From: Enchytraeus crypticus
Taxonomy: Eukaryota; Annelida; Clitellata; Enchytraeida; Enchytraeidae
NCBI GenBank assembly: GCA_905160935.1
Contig: CAJHZI010000200.1
Location: 1,134,855 to 1,198,854 of the forward strand
Direction: 5' to 3'
DNA length: 64,000 bases
Shown here: positions 1 to 11,430 of the stretch, piece by piece
How positions within the stretch are numbered: position 1 is the stretch's first letter
How the letters are laid out: each line of letters begins with the position of its first letter
Notes under the pieces: model-generated
Seen by the model: only the letters and a program-made list of their open reading frames with translations
Databases searched by the model: none
What the model was told of the DNA's origin: nothing
Position numbers and translations under genes: made by a program

Positions 1-199
1 CTGTTCATTTGATTATGCATCAAGGCAGAATAAGGTTAAAATAGAATTTGGCTATGTTTTTTAAGGATAGGTTATGCTTTTAAATCAAAATGTGCTCGGA
101 GAGAATAAATACTACTACTTTCCTTAACCATTTCAAACTAACTATTAACATTTAAAATGTGTTTACCCCTCTGTTGTAATTCTGCCTCACTGTGTTTAG

Positions 200-813
200 C
201 TATGGTTGATGGAAGCAGCAGACAAGATGATGAAATGTATAATCGATGTCTGCTGTGCTACAAGTCATTCACCTCAGCGCCTTGCTTAGCTGATCACATA
301 CAACGTGTACATCTCACTGATAGGCCTCATGTCTGCACTCAGTGTCACAAAGCATTCACAGCCGGATCTGAGCTCAACAAACACTTGAAGCGAGTGCACG
401 GGGAGAGGACACACAGCTGTGACAGGTGTGACTACAGCTCTAGCGACATGTACAGGCTCAAGTCACACATCTCTGCCGTGCATCTCGAGGAGAAAACTCA
501 CAGATGTCCTGAGTGTGACTCGTGCTTCGCTCATAAAGGTCACCTCACGCAGCACGTGAACGCTGTTCACAATCAGGAGAAGCCGTACGAGTGCTCAGCG
601 TGTGACAAGAGATTCTCGCGCCGTCAGTATCGCGACGCTCACTGGAGAACCATTCACTGCGGGGAAAAACCTTTCTCCTGTCAACAGTGCGACTCTAAGT
701 TTTCTCACAAGAGTAACCTCACGCAACATGTGAAAAGTGTTCATGAGAAAGATATTGGATCCTCGTTTTCTTTGAGATTGCAAGAGTCTTCGCGAAACAT
801 CCAATTATCTTAG
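200..813 (+). CDS. C2H2 zinc-finger exon, gene A (3' exon)
   Basis: This exon encodes six tandem C2H2 fingers (C-x2-C-x12-H-x4-H), starting with a CLLC finger and ending with one closing HVKSVH, joined by linkers such as NQEKPYEC and CGEKPFSC. Such arrays bind DNA or RNA in the nucleus. The exon start is placed at 200, after the acceptor-like TGTTTAG. The frame also opens at an ATG at 157, but three paralogous exons in this window begin at an AG in the same phase-1 position, so the splice start is preferred. In-frame Met codons follow at once (MVDGSS). The stop is at 811-813, after a finger-free tail of about 24 residues. The matching acidic 5' exon would lie left of the window. The target and exact role are unknown. 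Confidence 0.82.
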
Positions 814-1322
814 CTTAGATAGATTGAATGTAAAGAGAAGTTAGAATTTTTAAACAAGTACTATCATATCTTTACCAATCATTATCATTTTTAAAGTTGA
901 ATGGTTCTGTCTCTGTAAGATTCTAGTTTGCCTAACTAAATTATTCTTCGTGATATTATTTAGTAGTAATTAAATAAAGTAATTAGCAATGGTCCTTAGA
1001 TAATTCATTTATCATCATCATCATTATCGTCTTCCCTTGAATCCCGGTTTAGTTATTGTATGTAATTGAGGCATGTGTCTATAGTATAGTGTCTGCTTAA
1101 ATATATGCTGGTGTGTATTTAATACGCATTCAAAGTGTATTAGCATCGATTTCGACAAGTGACACTGTCTTTATATGTCAAACAAAATTAGCCCAAGGCT
1201 TTGTATTAATGCAGTTAAGAAGTCGCTCAGCTGTGAGAAATCATCCTATAGGCAGTTTAAGCTTCTTACTTGCTGTTTAGGTTGCGGAGTTTAACTGTGA
1301 ACTAATTTGAGAAAACTAATTA
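814..1322 (+). other. 3' flank of gene A with poly(A) signal
   Basis: No ORF or repeat is recognised. AATAAA at 973-978, about 160 bases after the stop, is a plausible polyadenylation signal for gene A. A short TCATCA run lies near 1012-1023. The stretch ends at the 9-bp target duplication of the next LINE (1314-1322). Confidence 0.45.
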
Positions 1323-3203
1323 ACTAACTCAATTTTCTTAATTTCTTTGATGGCAAAATTACCAGACTCTGTTCTTCTACTCCTCCCGGTCCTGAGACTA
1401 TTTCATATCCGTCTATGCCAAATCCTCCTCTGCTGTTAAATTTTAAACCTGCCTCTCTTGAAGAAATCCGTCATCTAATACTCTGCTCTACCGACTCGTC
1501 TTGCTCGCTAGATGCCATCCCAACCAAACTACTTAAATCTTGCATTGATGCCCTCCTACCTCCAATTACCCATCTGGTTAATCTTTCACTTTCTGAAGGA
1601 ATTTTTCCATCTACTTTTAAAAATGCTGTTGTTTCTCCTCTGCTTAAAAAGCAATCACTTCCTAAAGATGATCTTTCTAGCTATCGTCCCATTTCCAACT
1701 TAAATTTCATTTCCAAAATCTTGGAAAAAATAATCTACACTCGCTTATGCAGCCATCTCGAATCTTTTCCTTCTCTATCTTGTTTCCAATCTGCATATCG
1801 AAAGCTTCACTCCACTGAAACTGCCTTACTCTGCATTCATAATGACCTTTGCTTAGCCTTAAACTCTCAAAAGGTATCAGCCCTTGTACTACTTGATCTT
1901 TCGGCTGCCTTCGATACCATCGATCACAATATTCTTACCAGTAGACTTAAAACGTGCTTTGGTATCTCTGATTCCGCTTTCACTCTGATCTCCTCCTATC
2001 TTTCTGGTCGCACTCAATCTGTTGCTATAGACAATGAACGCTCCCCTGAACTACCTCTTCTTCGTGGTGTGCCCCAAGGATCTGTACTTGGACCTTTACT
2101 TTTTCCCCTCTACACTACCCCACTCAGTTATGTTTTAGACAATGCTTCAATAAAATTTCATTTCTATGCTGATGATACTCAGCTGTACATCTCATTTTCT
2201 AGCTCAGATTCTGACTTGAAATTGCAACACCTTTCTTCTGTTCTTGACAAAGTGTATTCATGGTTTTGCAGTAATCGTCTCTCTGTCAACCCCTCTAAAA
2301 CCGAATATCTTTTAATCGGCACTCCCCAGCAAAGAACCAAAATTGCCAATTCCTCCATCTATTTTCAAAATCTTGCTCTCACTCCTACTCCCAAAGCTAA
2401 AAACCTCGGTGTCATGTTTGATGAAAATCTTGATTTTAAATCTCATATCTCATCTGTCTGTCGTTCATCTTTCTTCCAGATTCGTCAAATCAGACAGATA
2501 CGGTCATCTCTTGATCAAAATTCATCCATAATTCTTGCCAACTCAATAGTTCATTCTAAACTTGACTACTGCAATTCATTGCTATATGGTTTACCTTCTT
2601 CTCTCATGCGTTTGCAACGCGTTCAAAATACTCTAGCACGTGTTGTCTGTCGATCCTCGAGGCTTCAGGCCACCTCTAGTTCCTTGCTTAATAACCTTCA
2701 TTGGCTTCCTGTAGCTCAAAGAATTAAGTATAAAATTGCTCTTTTAACTTTCAAAACACTCCTTTTTGGTAAACCTTCTTACCTTTCTGATCTCCTAATC
2801 CAATATCAACCTTCTCGTAAGCTTCGTTCTTCTGATACCAAACTGCTCAAAATTCCTAATATTCTCACTTCGTTAGGTAGACGTTCATTTTCTTTCTCCG
2901 CTCCTACTGTTTGGAACTCTCTGCCTCCTGATCTTCGCTCATGTTCTACTACTTCCACTTTCCGTTGTAAGTTGAAAACACATCTCTTCCCACCATAGAT
3001 TTTATTTCATCTTGCCTGACTGTTTTTTGATCACCGGACCGGCACTGTTTATGATCTTTTATTTCTCTTTAGCACATGTTTTTTCAGATCGTTTGGGTGA
3101 ATCGATTTGTAGTGACATGTGATGGGGGGGACGTCCCTGACATCATCCTTGTATGAGGAAACGGACGTTAAACCTTTACCATTATTATTATTATTATTAT
3201 TAT
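1323..3203 (+). mobile_element. L2-like LINE, 5'-truncated, with target-site duplication
   Basis: This is a non-LTR retrotransposon of the CR1/L2/Rex group. The reverse transcriptase is complete but the 5' endonuclease is missing. It ends with a conserved tail (GACGTCCCTGACATC...GAGGAAACGGACGTTAAACC, 3129-3172) and an (ATT)n run. It is flanked by AACTAATTA at 1314-1322 and 3204-3212, a 9-bp direct repeat fitting target-primed reverse transcription. Related copies lie at 3941-4805 and 53944-54985. Confidence 0.85.
1415..2998 (+). CDS. LINE reverse transcriptase (L2-like), open frame
   Basis: This 527-codon frame encodes a LINE reverse transcriptase that copies element RNA at the target site. 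Visible landmarks in order are SYRPISNLNFISKILE (fingers), LLDLSAAFDTIDHNIL (motif A, catalytic Asp), GVPQGSVLGPLLF (motif B), FHFYADDTQLY (motif C, YADD), the thumb, and a C-terminal region with LDYCNSLLYGLP and TVWNSLPPDLR. The frame also reads upstream to about 1340, so the ATG at 1415 is just the first Met of a 5'-truncated polyprotein. No stop or frameshift breaks the RT, suggesting a fairly young insertion. Having lost its endonuclease and 5' UTR, this copy is unlikely to be autonomous. Confidence 0.88.
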   Translation: MPNPPLLLNFKPASLEEIRHLILCSTDSSCSLDAIPTKLLKSCIDALLPPITHLVNLSLSEGIFPSTFKNAVVSPLLKKQSLPKDDLSSYRPISNLNFISKILEKIIYTRLCSHLESFPSLSCFQSAYRKLHSTETALLCIHNDLCLALNSQKVSALVLLDLSAAFDTIDHNILTSRLKTCFGISDSAFTLISSYLSGRTQSVAIDNERSPELPLLRGVPQGSVLGPLLFPLYTTPLSYVLDNASIKFHFYADDTQLYISFSSSDSDLKLQHLSSVLDKVYSWFCSNRLSVNPSKTEYLLIGTPQQRTKIANSSIYFQNLALTPTPKAKNLGVMFDENLDFKSHISSVCRSSFFQIRQIRQIRSSLDQNSSIILANSIVHSKLDYCNSLLYGLPSSLMRLQRVQNTLARVVCRSSRLQATSSSLLNNLHWLPVAQRIKYKIALLTFKTLLFGKPSYLSDLLIQYQPSRKLRSSDTKLLKIPNILTSLGRRSFSFSAPTVWNSLPPDLRSCSTTSTFRCKLKTHLFPP

Positions 3204-3940
3204 AACTAATTACACTAATCAAGCACGGATAACGTTATGAAGATTTTACAAAGAGGTATTAAGGCTGGCTGCTGCCACTTCAGCTGGAGTGTTGAGTTCA
3301 ATTACATAATTGATAATTATGGGCTAATTACTATATAACCTTGCCCATTCCATTCGTCTTTGCCAGCCAATTCGTGTCCCGACCCTAGTTAAACTGGGAT
3401 TCAAGAGACGATAATGATGAAGATGATGATAAAACCTTGCCGTGCCTGCGGTAATGTAGTGTCTATAATTATATGAACTTCACTGAGAGGCCCCTTATTT
3501 ATCAATTGAATGGAATTGAACTTTATTGAATTTTACAATTACGCTTCCATAGTATAGTCCTTGCATCTTGCCGACATCCCCAGTTGTGTATATAGTTTGG
3601 TGCGATTGCACCAAATTGTAGCTGGATAATGTTACATTTATTTGCAATTAAATTTGTACATAGTTTCTATGTGCACTTATTTTTATTCACTTCAAAATCA
3701 GATTATATTGAGAGTTTATATTGAGATGTATGCCAATCTCGAACAGTCCCACTTTTATTGGCGATTACATATATTCGGCCATTTGTGCATATAATATGGT
3801 GCAATTGCACCAGATTGTAGCTGGCTAATCATAGATTAATTTAATTGGTGCACAGTTTACTTGTGCACTTGTTCTATTCAATTCGAAAAATCAGATTTAA
3901 CGTAACATATAAAAAAACTGAGTCTGAAAGCAGAATTCCT
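3204..3940. repeat. Non-coding stretch with a diverged ~190-bp direct repeat
   Basis: No ORF is recognised. Two similar blocks at about 3592-3710 and 3786-3900 both contain GGTGC(A/G)ATTGCACCA followed by TTGTAGCTGG and a later TGTGCACTT. This looks like an old tandem duplication. Each block starts with a small inverted repeat, GGTGCAATTGCACC in the second copy. Confidence 0.5.
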
Positions 3941-4805
3941 TAATAATAATAATAATAAAGATTTGACGTCCGTTTCCTCACCCACGGATGAAGTCAGGGA
4001 CGTCCCCAACAGCACACATCACTACAGATCAATTCACCCACATCAGTCTGCAAAAGAAATGTGCTGAGGAGAAGTAAGGTCCTAAACGGAAGCCTATCCT
4101 GTGATCAGAAATGGTCAGGGTAGATTGATTATGTCTAGGGTGGGAAATGGTAAGTTTTAAGCTTGATAATGAATGTTGAAAGAGAAAAACAAGAGCGAAT
4201 ATTAGCAGGTAAAGAGTTCCAGATTGCGGGTGCTGCGTAAGAAAATGAACGTCTGCCCAATGACGTGAGAATATTTGGAACAGAGAGAAGATTGGCATCG
4301 GTGGAACGAAGTGCATTGAGGGACGATAGGGAAGAAGAATTTCAGATAAGTAAGAAGGCTTGCCAAATCGCAGAGTTTTGAAAGTTAATAGAGCTAGTTT
4401 ATATTTCATGCGTTGATTAACAGGGAGCCAATGAAGACTGCGAAGTAGAGAAAGAGAGCGAGATTGAAGTCTAGAGGATTGCAAACAACACGTGCGAGAG
4501 AATGTTGGACGTGCTGCAAATGGTTGAGAGAAGAAGAAGGTAACCCATGTAATAACGAATTAGAGTAGTCAATAATAATAACAATACGATTAAATTAGAT
4601 TAGATTAAATTAAATTAGTCGAGCTTTGAATGAACCATCAAATTAGCAAGGACAGTTGCTGAATTTCTAGTAAGGGATGGACGTATTTGCCGAATCTGAT
4701 GAATCTGAAAGAAAGAAGCGCGACAGACAGAAGAGATCTGGGATTTAAAGTCAAGGTTTTCATCAATATCAAGATTTTTGGCGGATCGAGAAGGTAAAAG
4801 AGCAA
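3941..4805 (-). mobile_element. L2-like LINE fragment (3' part)
   Basis: Read on the minus strand, this is the C-terminal RT region and 3' tail of the same family as 1323-3203: SLHWLPVNQRMKYKLALLTF, then a frameshifted remainder, then the GGGACGTCCCTGACTTCATCC tail and an (ATT)n run at 3941-3960. A broken frame covers 4484-4029. The fragment reaches about 4805 with an earlier RT region and an A/T-rich interruption near 4568-4620. It is a dead copy. Confidence 0.8.
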
Positions 4806-5455
4806 GTTGTCATGGACGACAGTTTCACGCTAATTCTGTTGTTGTATGGGACTACTCGTATGGAAAGTTCCCCGTTTCATGGAACTCGGAGAAAAGTTAT
4901 AATCATTCTAAAATGAATATTTTGTTAAGAACATCGGCATTAAAGAAGCACAAGAACAACCTCTTATTTGTTTATTTTTGAGCGATATAGTAATATTTTG
5001 CTCAAAGTTTGTTTGGAAAAGTGGACAATTAATTGTAATTGATTTCTTGCTAAACGTTATAAATATGTTATTTGAATCTGTGATAAGTAATAAACTTCTA
5101 ATTAATTTCGAAACTTTACTTCTTGAATTATAGCTAATGAAAATTTTTCATTAACAAATTCTCAAATTATAATTTTAGGTACTAATAAAATTGGTTACAG
5201 TTATCCAAGGATTAAAAATCAGCTAATTAAAGCTTTTGAGAGATGGCTGAAGATTTGCGAGAGAAACAACTTAACATAACATAACATAACATTGCAGAGT
5301 CAGGAAGCAATTATATGCTTAAGACTCATCAGGCTCTTAACTAAAACCAAAGTGAGAGACTGACTTCATGTCAACATGTCAAATTTATACATAGCCTATG
5401 TATAACACTGAACATGCAATTAGCATCTAATTTACATGTTCTTATGTTTATCATA
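4806..5455. other. Non-coding stretch
   Basis: I see no gene. The only structure is a short ATAAC repeat run (about 5271-5293). Confidence 0.4.
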
Positions 5456-5690
5456 TTTATTTTTAAAAGTATTCACTGATTCTGCTTCTGCTGACTATTT
5501 CTAATTAAATTATATTCTTCCAAGAAACTAATTATTTTATCCTTAATAATGCTTTCCAATGTCTTACCGATTATACTTGTTAAGCTTATACGCCTATAAT
5601 TTTCTGCTTTATCCCTATTTCCCTTTGTATGTATTGGTACAACATTGGCATTCTTAAAATCATGAGGAACCACCCCTGTTTTCATTGAAC
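5456..5690 (-). mobile_element. CR1-like LINE fragment (RT fingers)
   Basis: The minus frame 5685-5473 encodes DFKNANVVPIHTKGNRDK, NYRRISLTSIIGKTLESIIK and a following EEYNLI, the reverse-transcriptase fingers region of a CR1-like LINE. It resembles the corresponding part of the element at 8511-11060 (NVIPIYKGG, NYRPVSLTP). Both ends are missing. Confidence 0.75.
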
Positions 5691-5694
5691 TTCC

Positions 5695-6480
5695 GGAAAA
5701 TCAATGCGTTACTTTTGTTTTATATGCAACTGATGTTGATGAACATCTGACTGCTATACGATCTCAGGGGTTTGACACACTATTAGAAAGTGCTCGTTCA
5801 CGCAAGATGTTGAACTCGTACATCATCTAACATCTTGCGATCAGCCATTTGTAGTGCACAATAGTTGTAGAAAGCCATACTGTAATAAAAGTAAACTTCA
5901 GCAACTGGAACAAGATACATTAGGTGATTCAAAAGGAAAAAACTTAATTCATTTATGGAAATTTTTAATTGGAAAGCACAATTGTTTTTTGGCTCTGAAT
6001 TATCAGATCAAAGATCAAAAGGAGTTGTTACAGCAATGTCAGTAGAATTGCAAAGCACTGTTGAAGAGCATTGCTGAAGAAGGAATGATAACTGGAGATG
6101 GGACGAATCATGGGACGAATGGAAATGTGTTGTGATTTACCGGCAGAAGAAGCCATTTGTAACAATCTCTGTTATTTTAAATTTGTCAGCAACAGGGCTA
6201 AAGAAGGTATTGTTGCAGGGACTATACTCCGACCTAGATTAAATGAAGATAATCAATCGGCATTTTCAAAGGCTTGCGAGAGGTTGGAAGAGAACTGTGA
6301 AAGAGAACCATATACAATACAAGATGTAGTTGAAAGAATGTAAGGTCTAACTACAGATGGCAATGCCTATTCTGCAAAACATCTGAAGCAAAAGCTTGTT
6401 GAGTGCTAAGATAATCACATACTGTTTGCTGAAATATCTGGATTAAGAAATATGATTTGCTTCCGCAATTTTTGCTCATA
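5695..6480 (+). pseudogene. Decayed ORF of an uncharacterised multicopy invertebrate family
   Basis: Broken plus-strand frames run through this block. One near 5705 encodes LYATDVDEHLTAIRSQGFD; one at 5854 encodes HNSCRKPYCNKSKL; one at 6098-6343 encodes LPAEEAICNNLCYFKFVSN, SAFSKACERLEENCERE and YTIQDVVERM, and after the stop continues DGNAYSAKHLKQKL and AEISGLRNMICFRNF. From memory, the order (H-x3-C segment, D-L-x-AEA segment, KxLKQKL, xxVICFRxF) recalls the N-terminal region of long uncharacterised proteins found in many copies in invertebrate genomes, often beside transposons. That match is recollection and was not searched. Several stops and frameshifts make it a pseudogene. Confidence 0.5.
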
Positions 6481-7216
6481 CTTAATTAGGATGAGCAAGT
6501 GTTACTTGAAGTTCTAAGTGTTACTTGAAGAGTAACTTGTCAACTTGAGTAAGAGTACTTGACTTGTTAGAGAAGTGTTACTTGAAGGGGAAAGATGATA
6601 TGACAGATTAGAGTAAAAGAATTATAACAGTGGCAACTAAATTGATTGCAAATGAGATCAGAGAAATAGAATATGATGTGAATAGTTATCCGCCAGTACT
6701 TCTCTGTTGAGCAGAGGAACTACGTTCCTCCTCTTCTGCATCAGCTTCTCAGATCAATAGTACCATCACCCATTAAGCAAAATAGCATTGGACAGAGTAT
6801 CATTCAAGCTGCTTGGTAAAAAATTGTACACATCCTTATAATAGCATAATCTAGTCCATGCCAAGGTTTTCACTATCTTTATTCACTTGTAATAGTTCAC
6901 TTGGTTACGGAACAGTTTACGTAACAGTTTATGTAATAGGTTACATAATGGTAATAGTTTACTAATGGTAATAGTTCAATTAATTTTAGATCAAAGCATT
7001 TGCAGACCAGAACAGTAATTCAAAAACATACTCAAGTGATGTGGACTGCATAATTGCATAATAGATGAATTTGATTTACTATATCGAAATCACAATAATC
7101 GTGACATTATTTTGCATTCTATAACTGAAAGGAGAGAATATGAGAATGGTTTATTTCTGAATGAAAGTCTTCTATCAACGACATAAAACGATTGCTACAG
7201 TTGAAGATTTTCTGAT
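6481..7216. other. Non-coding stretch upstream of gene B
   Basis: No gene is seen. Local low-complexity repeats occur: GTGTTACTTGAAG-type words at 6499-6590 and GTAATAGTT/ACAGTTTA words at 6888-6975. The promoter of gene B may lie here, but I cannot point to a TATA box or initiator with confidence. Confidence 0.35.
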
Positions 7217-7469
7217 ATGAATGGAAACACAAGTACAGGCACATCGGCTTTACATTTACTAAGATCTCATTTTGAAGAAGAGATGCCTGAAATGAATTGT
7301 ACTCCACAGGACTCTATGGCAGAGGATGTCTCAGAGCAGAGTGATGCTTCATTAGATGACTCAAGCAGTGACAGTGATGAGTTTACCGAATTACTTCAGC
7401 AGTGTTATCCAAAGTCAACCAGCATTTTAACGACGCTTTCAAATAATGACCACGAAGTGGATGTGAAAG
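7217..7469 (+). CDS. Acidic 5' exon of zinc-finger gene B
   Basis: This exon encodes about 84 residues rich in Ser, Asp and Glu (DASLDDSSSDSDEFTELLQQ), followed by CYPKSTSI and a short tail to VDVK. It starts at ATG 7217, with a TGA in frame 15 bases upstream. It ends at AAAG|GTTTGT, a good donor in phase 1. The acidic exon of gene D ends with a closely similar sequence (EEFTDLFQRCYPESSSI, then AG|GTTTGT), which is strong evidence that this is a real exon. The residues look disordered and acidic, as in transactivation or protein-binding tails, but that function is inferred. The next finger exons in phase are at 8323 and 14889. Confidence 0.72.
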
Positions 7470-8322
7470 GTTTGTTTGTTGAATGTATGATATACACTAT
7501 GTAAGCCTATGCCTAAATTAGGCTACTTATTTATTTAAGCTGTAAAGAGTGGTAAATATTTTTCCGTTTGAATGTATTTAATGATACGAACAATGAGAGG
7601 AAACTTTAAGTTTTCAGCCGTATGAACAGTATACAATAACAAAGCTAACTTTCTTATTTACAGCTAAAAAATTAGCAATTAAAAAAGTTACACCGGAGGT
7701 TGAAATAATATTTTATAGTTTAAGTTAACTAAATGTTTAGTTAATTTTAAAAATTAAGAATTAACTTCCATTAACTTCTTTTTAAAGAAAAATTGTGTTC
7801 ATTTTTCTTTCTCTTCAGCACATTTTTTTTCAGATCGTTTGTAAACCTAATGATTAACCCTATTGGCTTAGCTGTTGTGTATGTGCACATTTCTATGCTA
7901 AGAGAGATTAAAAGAAAGGTAGAACTTTTGACGTAGTGTTACATTGCTTCTTGATTACAATTGAAAGAGAGGGGTCAAATCTTACATCTCTATGCTTTAA
8001 ATGTAAATTAATTTTGGTTTTTTCCCATTGAAATGATCTAAACTATTGTTTTTGTAGTTTTTCTAGATTAAAGCTTGATTTTCAAGGCTCAAGTTTAAAA
8101 CATTGTCATTGCTTATGAAGTCGAAGGCTACAACAAGTTGTGGTAAAAGGAACAGCTTTATACTATTAGTAATTTATTGATCTTTTGATTGTTTTCTTTA
8201 ATAAGTAGGAGACCAGTCTATATATGTAGGACTACTTAGCCTGGATCTGCTGCCTAAACGTTCACTTGTCTGTAGATATCTACAGAGAGATTCCAGTATT
8301 TATCTGATGCGTGGTTATTCAG
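7470..8322 (+). other. Putative intron of gene B
   Basis: The intron runs from donor GTTTGT at 7470 to the acceptor TTATTCAG at 8322. It is A/T-rich and holds no recognisable ORF. A small fragment at about 7806-7835 (CTTCAGCACATTTTTTTTCAGATCGTTTG) matches part of the 3' UTR of the L2-like LINE near 3070-3090. Confidence 0.45.
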
Positions 8323-8510
8323 GGAGGCGAGAGACTGATGACAGCACTGATGGGTACTTAAGATGTCTGCTGTGTGACGAAGACTCACCGTCAAACAGTC
8401 ATTTGACAGAACACACACGACGCAGACACATGAGTGAGGTGCCTCAGAGAGCTCTGCTCGGTGTTGCGCTGACTTCTGCTGGTACTTCTTCTGTTAGAGG
8501 ACTATCTTGT
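8323..8510 (+). pseudogene. Interrupted C2H2 zinc-finger exon of gene B
   Basis: After a phase-1 acceptor (TTCAG|GG) the frame reads RETDDSTDGYLRCLLCDEDS and a full first finger ending HTRRRHMSE. The CLLC start and RRHxS end match the first finger of gene E. Fingers then stop: the sequence reads VPQRALLG and non-finger residues. Shifting frame gives traces like CSV and CAD, suggesting a decayed second finger. A minus-strand LINE follows from about 8511. The other fingers are not found on the far side of that LINE before gene E, so this copy is probably dead or reduced to a one-finger protein. Confidence 0.62.
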
Positions 8511-11060
8511 TTACCAGGTCTGCTACCATCTTTCGTTATTCCAATCCTTCTTCAAATTTGGGTAGCAGGGAAAATGGAAAAAAGCCAAGGGCTTATTTCA
8601 ATCTCCAATCATACATGATTCAACATCCAGCTTGTTTTTAAAACTATTCATCGTCACCGCATTCACAACCTCCTCACTCAAAGAGTTCCACCTATCAATC
8701 ACCCTTTGAGAAAAAGAAAACTTTCCTAAGTCTGTTCTTACACTAGGTTTAAACAACTTATAGCTATGACCTCTTAAACCATTATTGGAGAAATTGAAAA
8801 AAATCTGTTGCTCTTAATTCGGTAAGCATTATTTTATAAACCTCTATAAGGTCATCTCTAATTCTCCTGGTTTCTATGGTCATCAGTTGAACTGCCCTTA
8901 GCCTCTCCTCATATCTTAATGCTTTGAATTCCCTAATAATTCTTAATGCTGTTCTTTGCACTGATTCAATAAGCTCAATATCCTTCCTGTAGTGTGGTCT
9001 CCACACTGACATACAATACTCCAGATGAGGTCGAATCAAAGATTTATACAATCTTAAAACAATGCCTTTATCTCTACTTTTGAATGTTCTCTTTATTAGT
9101 CCTAAGGTCCTATATGCTGCTTTAACAGCCACAGTACATTGTTTCCTCACTTTGAGGTCCTAGCTAAATTTTACCCCTAAATCCTTCTCATTTGCTAACA
9201 AACATCACACTGCAGTATCTTGAAATTTACAACATATTCTTTGTTAGCATTATTTTTACCAAAGTGAATTACCTTACACTTGTCCACATTGAATTCGAAG
9301 TCCCATTTTTGGGTTTTGGGACCACTTACTTAGCGCGTTTAAGTCCCGAACCATACACAACTTTGTTCCTTCATACCAACTTTTCCCAATAGTTTTATAT
9401 CATCAGCAAACTTTAAGATCGTATTAAATATTCCTGTATCTAAATCATTTATGAAGATCAGGAAGAATATTGTCCCCAACACTGAACCTTGCGGCATCCC
9501 GAAGTTACCTCCACCCAACCTGATTTAGCCTCACCCAGCGTAACCCTCTGCTTCCTCCCCCTTAACAAATTTTCTGTCCATTTGTATAACTTCCCATCTA
9601 TTCCGCAAGACTTAATCTTAAGTAGAAGTCTCTTGTGAGGGACAGTATCTAAAGCTGTTTTGAAATTCAAGTACACTGCGTCAACAGTCTCTTCCTCTTA
9701 TATCCACTGATTAACTTTCTCTAAAAAGCTAACTAAGTTAGTAAAGCATGATCTTTTATTCATAAATCCATGCTGAGATTTTCTTTAGAAGTTATATTTC
9801 TCCAAATGATTCCAAAACTTATCCTTTATTGTACTCTCAAGCACCTTGTTTAAATGCGGAGTAAGGCTCACAGGTCTATAGTTCCCTGGTTCAACTCTCT
9901 TTCCTCCCTTGTAAATAGGTATTACATTGAACATCTTCCATTGAATTGGTATGCATCCTGTGTTCAACGTGTTATTAAATATTATAGAAATTGACCTAGA
10001 AATATAACCTACCATTCAATTAGTAACCTCGTCGGGATGCCGTCAACTCCCGGTGCTTTCTCCGGTTTTAATCTTTTTAACTTCTCTGCTACAATTTCCA
10101 CATCCACTAAAATACTTTCCATCCCCTGTCCCTTTTCCAGTAAAAGATCTATATGTGGCAACATTCCCATGTTGGATTCTTTTACAACACTGAACCAAAA
10201 TAGTTATTGAGAATAATACACATTGCATTCTTCCTTGTTACAACTTTACCGTCTGAATTGATTAATGGGCTCACTGCAACCCTGACTTTGGACTTACATC
10301 TAACATATGAGTAAAACGATTTTGCATCAATTTTAACATTTTTAGATAATTTCTCTTCGCAATTTTTCTTCACTTCATTATATGCCGTATTACACTGATT
10401 CCTTGCAATTTTATATTCTTGCCAACTCTCATGGTCCTTACGACATTTAAATTTCACCTTCATGGCATAATTCTTTCTTTGCCATTTTCTAGTTTCTGCA
10501 TTAAACCACTTAGGTAGCATTCTGCGCTTGAACTTTGTTTTTGGTACATTGCCATTGCAGGCCCTTCGCAACCTGTCACAAAATTTTGGTCCATTGAGTA
10601 TAGATCTATATCACCATTCTCAAATTCCAATTCCCAATCCACTGCCTTTAAACTGTTGTTAATACTCCCATAATTTGCAGTCTTGAAGTTCTCCCTACTG
10701 GGCCTTTCATCAATTTTATACATAATACTGAAGCAGAGGAATTTGTACATTATAGCATTGTGGTCACTGTTTCCAATTGGCTCAATGACTCTTAACTCCT
10801 CAATCTCGTTTTAATCAGAAGTTAAGATCGAATCCAAAATATTAGACTTTCTTGTGGCTTCCTTAACATGCTGCACGAAGCAGCAATCTATAACTAGACT
10901 CATAAATTCCTACCTTTGTTTATCTGAACGAAAACATTACAATTTATGCCAGGGAAGTTAAAAGCTCCCATTATCAGTACTCCTCAGTTATTATGCTCAA
11001 ACACTTTTAACACTTTGAACCATTCAGTTTGTTCCTGCAGAGAGCAATTTGGACTCCTGT
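8511..11060 (-). mobile_element. CR1-like LINE, nearly full but decayed
   Basis: Read on the minus strand from about 11060 to 8511. The C-terminal endonuclease segment comes first (FNFPGIN near 10960), then the endonuclease-RT linker with RMLPKWFNAETRKWQ and YNEVKKNCEEKLSKN (10571-10182), RT fingers with NVIPIYKGG and NYRPVSLTP (10015-9785), motif A/B region with FKTALDTVPHKRLLLKI (9676-9458), and the RT C-terminus with SLIRPHLEYCMSVWRPHYRK (9150-8782). Frameshifts and stops separate the pieces. The 3' end lies against the broken finger exon of gene B, so the insertion may have caused or followed its loss. Confidence 0.82.
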
Positions 11061-11430
11061 AACACATCAGTTATTTGTTGTGATTGCCAACAGAGAACCC
11101 TAACAAACATCACTTTTGAGTGATGTTTTGTGCTGAGGACAAACTTTTACAAGTTTTTCATTAGTTTACTTTATCTTTACAAGTTTGTCATTTCTTCCAG
11201 TTTAATTATTAAAGCCTCTAATTTTTTGTGCATTGAAAGGATTGTATTTTATATTGGTCCAACTTAAAACAGAAATGATATTTTATGTTTATATATTAGT
11301 AGAGAGCTCAGTTGTGTTAATATTGTTTCGGTCTCTGCTGACTAGATAACGTGGCACACTTCATATGAGGCGACTAATGGTGAGCTCTTCAGTGAAGAAG
11401 GCAATGAGAAATCGTGATCTTGTAATTGTA
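11061..11430. other. Non-coding stretch
   Basis: No gene or clear repeat is seen. Words such as ACAAACTTTTACAAGTTTTTCATTAGTTTACTTTATCTTTACAAG repeat loosely near 11138-11200. Confidence 0.3.
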
